DNA of 23,799 bases from Thermohalobaculum sp035512995. Its GTDB lineage: Bacteria > Pseudomonadota > Alphaproteobacteria > Rhodobacterales > Rhodobacteraceae. How positions within the stretch are numbered: the first letter of the stretch is position 1; each line of letters opens with the position of its first letter. This document shows positions 1 to 13,252 of the stretch, in pieces. A program made the translations under genes and the position numbers. The notes beneath the pieces are model-generated. The model was not told the DNA's origin and searched no databases. It was given only the letters and a program-made list of their open reading frames with translations. The stretch is taken from assembly GCA_035512995.1 (NCBI GenBank), contig DATKCY010000075.1, forward strand, positions 1-23,799. Reading direction: 5' to 3'.

Positions 1-542
1 CTCCCCTGATCGGTGTTGAAGATCTCCGGCCTGCCGTGGCCGGCCAGCGCCTCCTTCAGCGCCTCGATGCAGAAGTCCGCCGACAGCGTGATCGACAGCC
101 GCCAAGCCAGGACCTTGCGGCTGAACCAGTCGATCACCGCCGCCAGATAGACGAAGCCGCGCGCCATCGGCACGTAGGTGATGTCCATCGCCCAGACCTG
201 GTTGGGCCGGACCACCGGGAGCTTCCGAAGCAGGTAGGGATAGATCTTGTGCCCCGGCGCAGGCTTCGACGTGTTCGGTCGCCGGTAGAGCGCCTCGAGG
301 CCCATCTTCTTCATGAGCGTCGAGACGTGCAGCCGCCCCACCTCGTGGCCCTCGGCCTTCAGGAGCCCCTGCAGCATCCGGCTGCCCGCGAACGGATAGT
401 CGAGATGCAGCTCGTCGATCCGGCGCATCAGCGCGAGATCGGCGTTCGAGGTCGGGCGCGGAAGGTAGTAGACGCTGCCCCGGCTGATCCCGAGCATCTT
501 GGCCTGGCGGCTGAGGCTGAGCCTGTGGTTGCGGTCGATCAT
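1..542 (-). CDS. IS3-family transposase OrfB (DDE integrase domain), partial
   Basis: This is the catalytic OrfB, open from an ATG at 542 to the window edge, with 180 residues visible. The N-terminal region (MIDRNHRLSLSRQAKMLGIS) matches the HTH_21-type start of OrfB proteins. The rve integrase core begins near residue 112 (RPNQVWAMDITYVPM), with the first catalytic Asp at 120 and the second at 178 (FNTDQG). The third catalytic residue, the Glu, lies outside the window. The frame is also open upstream of the ATG to beyond 590 (GRSVAERKA precedes the Met), as needed if the active transposase is an OrfAB frameshift fusion. There are no internal stops or frameshifts. Confidence 0.9.
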   Translation of the reverse strand, partial: MIDRNHRLSLSRQAKMLGISRGSVYYLPRPTSNADLALMRRIDELHLDYPFAGSRMLQGLLKAEGHEVGRLHVSTLMKKMGLEALYRRPNTSKPAPGHKIYPYLLRKLPVVRPNQVWAMDITYVPMARGFVYLAAVIDWFSRKVLAWRLSITLSADFCIEALKEALAGHGRPEIFNTDQG

Positions 543-850
543 CGCCTTGCGCTCGGCAACAGACCTGCCTTGCCGAGCGCGCTGGACAAAAAATCCTTCT
601 CGAGCGTCAGCTCGCCGATCTTCGCATGCAGCGTCTTCACGTCGACCGCGGGCGGCGCATCGGCCCTCGCGGCTTCGCCGAAGACACTTGACGCGCCGTC
701 CAGAAGCTGGCCGCGCCACTGCGTAATCTGGTTGGGGTGAACGTCGAACTGGTGCGCCAGCTCGGCCAGCGTCTTCTCGCCCTTGATGGCCGCCAGAGCC
801 ACCTTCGCCTTGAAGGCCGGGCTGTGGTTCCGGCGCGGTCGTCTTGCCAT
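539..850 (-). CDS. IS3-family transposase OrfA (helix-turn-helix subunit)
   Basis: This is the DNA-binding OrfA of an IS3-family element, 103 residues from the chosen start. The N-terminal half (about residues 8-50) is a helix-turn-helix that reads FKAKVALAAIKGEKTLAEL followed by HPNQITQW, typical of the family. The C-terminal half is a short leucine-zipper-like helix (KTLHAKIGELTLEKDFL). I chose the ATG at 850 because GAGGAG lies 6-10 nt upstream; an in-frame ATG at 901 would add 17 residues unlike the family. The stop TGA (541-539) overlaps the orfB start as ATGA. A T6G run at 593-587 would let a -1 frameshift fuse it to OrfB. Confidence 0.9.
   Translation of the reverse strand: MARRPRRNHSPAFKAKVALAAIKGEKTLAELAHQFDVHPNQITQWRGQLLDGASSVFGEAARADAPPAVDVKTLHAKIGELTLEKDFLSSALGKAGLLPSARR
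587..593 (-). promoter_or_regulatory. candidate -1 programmed frameshift site (T6G) in orfA
   Basis: On the minus strand the orfA codons read GAT TTT TTG, giving the heptamer T TTT TTG, which fits the X XXY YYZ rule. A -1 slip enters the orfB frame, which is already open at this point and stays open. IS3-family elements generally make an OrfAB fusion by -1 slippage, usually on A6G. A U6G site is equivalent in principle. I did not establish a downstream stimulatory stem-loop or pseudoknot. Confidence 0.5.
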
Positions 851-914
851 GGTCTCTCCTCGCTTCTCGGCAATCATGCCGATGTCGCGCGGATCGTCCA
901 CTCATAGCCCCTGT

Positions 915-1166
915 TCAGATTTCCCGAGCCACCTCTGTTCTCGTGTCGTGGACGACCATGCCGATGCGAATAGCTAGGGGGATATGCAGAAGATCGAAGT
1001 CTGTGACGTCCGGGTGCTCCTCAGCGATATGCGAGAGACTATCGGCGCTCAGATACACATAAGGGCACCGCCAACCGACGGCTCGGATAACTTCATCCGA
1101 AAGCTCGCCCACCTGATGCGTGAAGCCCCTTCGGATCTTCTCGATGTTTTCGAGCGTGAATGACAT
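915..1166 (-). pseudogene. small PBECR-like nuclease gene, 3' end cut by the IS3 element
   Basis: Eighty-three residues remain from the ATG at 1166; in-frame ATGs at 1184 and 1202 are alternatives. The C-terminal part reads PYVYLSADSLSHIAEEHPDV and then FDLLHIPLAIRIGMVVHD. The spacing of His, HP and the following Leu-Pro helix faintly resembles the phage Barnase/EndoU/ColicinE5/RelE-like (PBECR) nucleases often carried by phages and plasmids. This is a low-confidence recognition from memory. The frame ends EVAREI-TGA, and the TGA is the first three bases of the adjoining IS3 element, so the native C terminus is lost and the protein is probably inactive. No partner antitoxin is visible. Confidence 0.5.
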
Positions 1167-1202
1167 TCGGACGAGCGTGAACATTTGCCTGCAAAAGGGC
1201 AA

Positions 1203-1470
1203 GCGCGCCGCCTTCCCTCGTCCCGGCGCCGCTCAAATTTCAAACTGACCCACTACCGCAAGGCGCCGGGGCTTGACCTGCGTCCCGGATCGGATTAGTG
1301 CCAGCCCACTTCTCGGCATGACGGCGCGCGGGGGCGATTCGCCTGACGCGCGCCTTTGTGGTTGGGAGAGCGGCGCGCGCCCCGGGCCGGACAAGGGGCG
1401 ATGCCGCGGGGCACTCGCTCGGGGCAGGGCAGGCTCGCGCGGGGCAGGGCAGGAAGGCAAGAGGCGTCAG
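1203..1470. other. gene-free stretch upstream of nusG; secE absent
   Basis: No convincing gene was found in these 268 nt on either strand. secE, which usually precedes nusG, is not present. The right part is very G+C-rich and ends in a 17-nt tandem repeat. A weak promoter-like TTGACC lies at 1273-1278 without a good -10 element. The nusG ribosome-binding region (AGGAAGG at 1451-1457, AGAGG at 1460-1464) closes the stretch. Confidence 0.5.
1417..1453. repeat. two-copy direct repeat just upstream of nusG
   Basis: The unit GCNCGGGGCAGGGCAGG occurs at 1417-1433 and again at 1437-1453, a 20-nt period with one variable base. The second copy overlaps the purine-rich stretch used as the nusG ribosome-binding region. 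It could be a replication-slippage duplication; no function is evident. Confidence 0.6.
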
Positions 1471-2004
1471 ATGGCGAAGCGCTGGTATTCGGTACACGTC
1501 CTCTCGAACTTCGAGAAGAAGGTGGCCGAGGCGATCCGCGAGGCCGTCCGCCAGCAGGGCCTCGAGGACGCGATCGAGGACGTTATGGTCCCGACCGAGG
1601 AGGTCGTGGAGACCCGCCGCGGCCAGAAGATCAATGTCGAGCGGCGCTTCATGCCCGGCTACGTGCTGGTCAAGATGGAGATGAACGACCGCACCTATCA
1701 CCTGATCAACGACATCCAGCGGGTGACCGGGTTCCTGGGCCCCGCGGGCCGGCCGACGCCGCTGCGCGAGGCCGAGGTGGCGCGGATCCTGAACCAGGTC
1801 GAGGAAGGCTTCGAGCGTCCGCGCCCGTCGATCACATTCGAGATCGGCGAGCAGGTCAGCGTGACCGACGGGCCGTTCGAGAGCTTCCAGGGCATGGTCG
1901 AGGAGGTCGACGAGGACAACGCGCGGCTGAAGGTCAGCGTGTCGATCTTCGGCCGGGCGACCCCGGTCGAGCTCGAGTACAGCCAGGTCTCGAAGGCGAC
2001 CTGA
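1471..2004 (+). CDS. nusG: transcription termination/antitermination protein NusG
   Basis: NusG binds RNA polymerase, suppresses pausing, and links it to Rho or to ribosomal protein S10. The 177-residue product is close to the E. coli length of 181. The N-terminal NGN domain (about 1-115) contains RWYSVHVLSNFEKKV and the family motif RRFMPGYVLVKM. The C-terminal KOW domain (about 125-177) contains FEIGEQVSVTDGPFESFQG. An in-frame GTG or ATG further upstream would add a low-complexity Arg/Gly extension, so MAKRWYS at 1471 is preferred; AGAGG lies 6-10 nt upstream. It is the first gene of the operon here; secE would normally precede it. Confidence 0.97.
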   Translation: MAKRWYSVHVLSNFEKKVAEAIREAVRQQGLEDAIEDVMVPTEEVVETRRGQKINVERRFMPGYVLVKMEMNDRTYHLINDIQRVTGFLGPAGRPTPLREAEVARILNQVEEGFERPRPSITFEIGEQVSVTDGPFESFQGMVEEVDEDNARLKVSVSIFGRATPVELEYSQVSKAT

Positions 2005-2024
2005 GCTTCGATTGTGGGAGGTGA

Positions 2025-2090
2025 CGGGCGGCGCGCCGCCCGGACCGGACCACGCATCCAGAGGCGCCCGGGCGACGCGTCGCGCCGGGC
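2025..2090 (+). promoter_or_regulatory. tandem hairpins in the nusG-rplK gap
   Basis: A perfect 18-nt palindrome (CGGGCGGCGCGCCGCCCG, 2025-2042) is followed by a second stem, GCCCGG (2066-2071) with CCGGGC (2085-2090), enclosing GCGAC/GTCGC. In E. coli, L1 represses the L11-L1 operon by binding a 23S-rRNA-like structure in this leader, so a regulatory role is plausible. I did not demonstrate an L1 recognition motif, and no U-tract follows either stem. Confidence 0.45.
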
Positions 2091-2107
2091 AGAGATGAGA
2101 GGACAGG

Positions 2108-2536
2108 ATGGCGAAGAAGGTCATCGGCAGGCTGAAGCTGCAGGTGCCGGCGGGCAAGGCGAACCCCTCGCCCCCGATCGGCCCGGCGCTCGGCCAGCGC
2201 GGCATCAACATCATGGAGTTCTGCAAGGCGTTCAACGCGCGTACGCAGGAGATGGAGCCGGGCGCCCCGTGCCCGACGATCATCACCTACTTCCAGGACA
2301 AGTCGTTCATCTTCGAGATCAAGACCCCGCCGGCGACGCACTTCCTGAAGAAGGCGGCGAAGCTGACCTCCGGCTCGAAGACGCCGGGGCGCGAGACGAT
2401 CGGCCACGTGACCGTCCGCCAGGTGCGCGAGATCGCCGAGGCGAAGATGGTCGACCTGAACGCGAACTCGGTCGAGGCGGCGATGAAGATCGTGCTGGGC
2501 TCGGCCCGCTCGATGGGCATCGAGGTGAGGGGCTGA
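2108..2536 (+). CDS. rplK: 50S ribosomal protein L11
   Basis: L11 binds the GTPase-associated centre of 23S rRNA and supports elongation-factor function and RelA activation. The product is 142 residues, the usual bacterial length. The N-terminal domain carries PIGPALGQRGINIMEFCKAF, the signature proline-rich helix region that thiostrepton contacts. The C-terminal rRNA-binding domain includes LTSGSKTPGRETIGHVT. The start ATG at 2108 is preceded by GAGAGGACAGG. It lies in the operon just before rplA, with a 2-nt gap. Confidence 0.98.
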   Translation: MAKKVIGRLKLQVPAGKANPSPPIGPALGQRGINIMEFCKAFNARTQEMEPGAPCPTIITYFQDKSFIFEIKTPPATHFLKKAAKLTSGSKTPGRETIGHVTVRQVREIAEAKMVDLNANSVEAAMKIVLGSARSMGIEVRG

Positions 2537-2538
2537 CC

Positions 2539-3234
2539 ATGGCGAAGCTGGCAAAGCGCGTGAAGGCGATCCGCGAGAACGTCCAGGGCAAGCGGCTGGT
2601 GCCGCTCGAGGAGGCGGTGGACCTCGTCAGGAAGAACGCGAGCGCGAAGTTCGACGAGACGGTCGAGCTGGCGTTGAACCTGGGCGTCAATCCGCGCCAC
2701 GCCGACCAGATGGTCCGCGGCTCGGTCAACCTGCCGAACGGCACGGGCAAGACCGTGCGGGTCGCCGTCTTCGCCCGCGGCCCGAAGGCCGAGGAGGCCG
2801 AGAAGGCCGGCGCCGACGTCGTCGGCGCCGAGGACCTGATGGAGCAGGTGCAGGGCGGCAAGATCGACTTCGACCGCTGCATCGCGACGCCGGACATGAT
2901 GCCGATCGTCGGCCGGCTCGGAAAGATCCTCGGCCCCCGCGGGCTGATGCCGGACCCGAAGGTCGGCACGGTCACGATGGACGTGGCCCAGGCGGTGCAG
3001 GACGCGAAGGGCGGGCAGGTGCAGTTCCGCGCCGAGCGGGCGGGGATCGTGCACGCCGGCGTCGGCAAGGCGAGCTTCGACGAGGCGAAGCTGGTCGAGA
3101 ACGTGCGCGCGCTGGTCGACGCGGTGAACCGTGCCAGGCCCTCGGGCGCCAAGGGCACGTATCTGAAGAAGGTTTCGCTCAGCTCCACGATGGGGCCGGG
3201 CATCTCGATCGCGCTCGACTCCCTGAGCGCGTGA
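2539..3234 (+). CDS. rplA: 50S ribosomal protein L1
   Basis: L1 forms the mobile L1 stalk that helps release deacylated tRNA from the E site, and in many bacteria it autoregulates its own operon. The product is 231 residues (E. coli 234). The conserved central block MPIVGRLGKILGPRGLMP is present at about residues 119-136. The C terminus reads YLKKVSLSSTMGPGISI, typical of the family. The ATG at 2539 lies 2 nt after the rplK stop, with GGTGAGG in the end of rplK as the ribosome-binding site, which suggests translational coupling. Confidence 0.98.
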   Translation: MAKLAKRVKAIRENVQGKRLVPLEEAVDLVRKNASAKFDETVELALNLGVNPRHADQMVRGSVNLPNGTGKTVRVAVFARGPKAEEAEKAGADVVGAEDLMEQVQGGKIDFDRCIATPDMMPIVGRLGKILGPRGLMPDPKVGTVTMDVAQAVQDAKGGQVQFRAERAGIVHAGVGKASFDEAKLVENVRALVDAVNRARPSGAKGTYLKKVSLSSTMGPGISIALDSLSA

Positions 3235-3513
3235 GCAGGGCGGGCTTCGGCCCGCGACCGAGATCCCCGCGAAGGCGGGGCGCCGGCAGGGACGGAGACG
3301 CCCCTGCCACCTGTCCGAGACGGCGGGTAGGGCCGCGAGGCCCGGAAATCCCGCCATAGACGGGGAACGTGCAGGATCAGCCGGTGCCGTGGCACGGGCG
3401 GTTTTGGTCGGGACCCGAGACAGGACCTGAGAGCGCCTTTCCGGTGATCGGCCGGGAGGCGGAACGAGCCGGCGGAGAGGGCCTTCCCGATCCGCCAAAC
3501 CTTGGAGAAGACT
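3235..3513 (+). promoter_or_regulatory. rplJ leader region (structured; likely L10 autoregulatory leader)
   Basis: The 279-nt gap before rplJ is long for a ribosomal operon. It contains two back-to-back hairpins, GCGGGC-TTCG-GCCCGC (3240-3255) and CCCCGC-GAAG-GCGGGG (3265-3280), then further self-complementary G+C-rich sequence. In many bacteria an L10-(L12)4 complex binds an rRNA-like leader upstream of rplJ, and the position fits. The L10 kink-turn itself was not resolved by eye. No U-tract follows the hairpins, so they look like attenuator or processing structures, not full terminators. Confidence 0.5.
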
Positions 3514-4032
3514 GTGGATAGAGCCCAGAAAGAAGCTGTGGTCGACGATCTCGGCCAGGTCTTCGCGGACTCTGGCGTGGTGGTGATCGCTCACTACACG
3601 GGCCTCACGGTTGCCGAGATGTCGGAGTTCCGGAACCGCGTCCGCGACGCGGGCGGCCGGGTCCGCGTCGCCAAGAACAGGCTCGCCAAGATCGCCCTCG
3701 AGGGTAAGCCGTGCCAGGGCATGGAGAAGTACCTGAGGGGTCAGACGGTTCTCGCGTACTCCGAGGACCCCGTCGCCGCGGCCAAGGCCGCGGACGCGTT
3801 CGCCAAGGACAACAAGAAGCTCGAGATCCTCGGCGGCGCGATGGGGGAGAACATCCTCGATCTGGAAGGCGTGAAGTCGGTGGCGCAGATGCCGAGCCGC
3901 GAGGAGCTGATCTCCTCGATCGCCGGTATGCTGGGCGCGCCGGCGGGCAACCTCGTCAATGCGATCACGGCGCCCGCGAGCCAGCTCGCGGGAATCCTCG
4001 AGACGCTGGAGCAGCGGGAAGAGGCCGCCTGA
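3514..4032 (+). CDS. rplJ: 50S ribosomal protein L10
   Basis: L10 anchors the L7/L12 dimers of the ribosomal stalk on 23S rRNA. The product is 172 residues from a GTG start at 3514. This start gives MDRAQKEAVVDDLGQVFADS, the usual alphaproteobacterial beginning, and GGAGAAG lies a few bases upstream; a TTG at 3502 would place that ribosome-binding site inside the gene. The N-terminal rRNA-binding domain includes VVIAHYTGLTVAEMSEFR. The C-terminal helix (about 145-172) that binds L12 dimers is present. The long structured leader upstream suggests autogenous control by L10-L12. Confidence 0.96.
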   Translation: MDRAQKEAVVDDLGQVFADSGVVVIAHYTGLTVAEMSEFRNRVRDAGGRVRVAKNRLAKIALEGKPCQGMEKYLRGQTVLAYSEDPVAAAKAADAFAKDNKKLEILGGAMGENILDLEGVKSVAQMPSREELISSIAGMLGAPAGNLVNAITAPASQLAGILETLEQREEAA

Positions 4033-4109
4033 GGCAATCCGTGGCGTCCGTGGGCGAGGGACCCCCTTGAACACGGCAGACCCCACACAAACATGGAAGT
4101 GATCCGGAA

Positions 4110-4487
4110 ATGGCTGATCTGAAGAAGCTTGCAGAGGAAATCGTCGGTCTGACGCTGCTCGAGGCCGCTGAGCTGAAGAACATCCTGAAGGACGAATACG
4201 GCATCGAACCGGCTGCGGGTGCTGTCGCCGTCGCCGCCGGTCCGGCCGCCGACGCTGCACCGGCTGCCGAGGAGCAGACCGAGTTCGACGTCATCCTGGT
4301 CGAGGCGGGCGCCAAGAAGATCAACGTGATCAAGGAGGTGCGCGCGATCACGGGTCTCGGCCTGAAGGAGGCGAAGGACCTGGTCGAGGCCGGCGGCAAG
4401 GCGGTCAAGGAGGCCGCCTCGAAGGAGGAGGCCGAGACCATCAAGAAGAAGCTCGAGGAGGCCGGCGCCAAGGTCGAGCTCAAGTGA
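4110..4487 (+). CDS. rplL: 50S ribosomal protein L7/L12
   Basis: L7/L12 is the multicopy acidic stalk protein that recruits translational GTPases. The product is 125 residues (E. coli 121). The N-terminal dimerisation domain (about 1-33) is followed by an Ala/Pro-rich flexible hinge (about 34-52). The C-terminal domain contains TEFDVILVEAGAKKINVIK and GLGLKEAKDLVEAG, the surface that contacts elongation factors. The ATG at 4110 is preceded by GGAAG at 4095-4099. It lies between rplJ (77-nt gap) and rpoB (258-nt gap). Confidence 0.98.
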   Translation: MADLKKLAEEIVGLTLLEAAELKNILKDEYGIEPAAGAVAVAAGPAADAAPAAEEQTEFDVILVEAGAKKINVIKEVRAITGLGLKEAKDLVEAGGKAVKEAASKEEAETIKKKLEEAGAKVELK

Positions 4488-4526
4488 TCCGCGCGCGGCC
4501 GCGAGCCGCGCGAGGGCAGCAGGACC

Positions 4527-4617
4527 GGCTGGATCCGCCCCCCGGATAACGGGGTCCGGCGGGTCCAGCCCGCGTCGTCTCGGGCCCTCTCAGGCAGGGA
4601 GGGCCCCGGAAGACGCG
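4527..4617 (+). terminator. hairpins in the rplL-rpoB gap, likely partial attenuator or processing site
   Basis: A 13-bp stem with one G-U pair joins 4527-4539 (GGCTGGATCCGCC) to 4558-4570 (GGCGGGTCCAGCC). It is followed by a nested structure in which CGCGTC (4571-4576) pairs with GACGCG (4612-4617) and GGGCCCT (4582-4588) pairs with AGGGCCC (4600-4606). In E. coli the rplL-rpoB gap holds a partial attenuator and an RNase III site that lower rpoBC output relative to the ribosomal genes. The position is the same here. No U-tract is present, so full termination is unlikely. Confidence 0.5.
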
Positions 4618-4745
4618 GGAGCAAGGGGTCGGGACACTTCGGCTGGGGCGAGCCGGAGCGACAGATAGACCCCCGAGCGCGTCAAACCAGCCCGTCCCGC
4701 AGCGTCCCCGGCTGCAGGACGGTCGACCGATAACCAGAGGCGCAC

Positions 4746-8846
<4,101 letters not shown>

Positions 8847-8851
8847 ACACC

Positions 8852-8900
8852 ACCCCGTGCCCCGGCCGGCCGCGACCCCCTCGCGGCTGGCCAGCGGGGT
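8852..8900 (+). promoter_or_regulatory. strong hairpin between rpoB and rpoC
   Basis: A 12-bp stem with one G-U pair joins 8864-8875 (GGCCGGCCGCGA) to 8881-8892 (TCGCGGCTGGCC) around a CCCCC loop. An outer helix pairs ACCCCG (8852-8857) with CGGGGT (8895-8900). The element occupies over half of the 89-nt gap and ends about 35 nt before the rpoC start. There is no U-tract. It may set differential decay or pausing between the two subunit messages; this is inference. Confidence 0.5.
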
Positions 8901-8935
8901 GACAGTCATTCGAGGGGGATGATGGAGTCCTCGAG

Positions 8936-13186
<4,251 letters not shown>

Positions 13187-13206
13187 GCCCGGCGCGAGCG
13201 ACAGGA

Positions 13207-13238
13207 GGGGCGCGGACCGCAAGGCCCGCGCCCCTTTT
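13207..13238 (+). terminator. Rho-independent terminator of the nusG-rpoC operon
   Basis: A perfect 9-bp G+C stem, GGGGCGCGG (13207-13215) with CCGCGCCCC (13226-13234), is followed directly by TTTT (13235-13238). It lies 20 nt after the rpoC stop and 14 nt before the end of the convergent acylase gene. The short U-tract on the opposite strand is absent, so it works mainly for the + strand. Confidence 0.85.
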
Positions 13239-13252
13239 CGATCGCGGCCCGA

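Larger units (their letters stand above)
1..917 (-). mobile_element. IS3-family insertion sequence, left part (runs off window)
   Basis: The element has the IS3-family layout: a small helix-turn-helix orfA followed by an overlapping orfB with a DDE integrase core, both on the minus strand. The outer boundary is placed at 917, where the minus strand starts TGAACAGGGGC. IS3-family ends typically begin with TG, and the reading frame of the neighbouring gene is cut exactly here. The other end, its inverted repeat and any target-site duplication lie outside the window, so the boundary is an inference. Nothing visible is broken in either frame, so the element may be recent and functional. Confidence 0.85.

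Noticed and set aside
36..740. A 234-codon + strand frame across the IS3 element.
   Set aside because: Antisense shadow of orfB and orfA; the minus strand carries the DDE and helix-turn-helix signatures.
1236..1262. CAAATTTCAAACTGACCCACTACC as the end of an old IS21-like element.
   Set aside because: It is reminiscent of such element ends, but no transposase remains nearby and no matching end was found.
1273..1300. TTGACC followed about 16 nt later by TTAGTG as a nusG promoter.
   Set aside because: The -10 match is poor and such matches occur by chance; transcript data would be needed.
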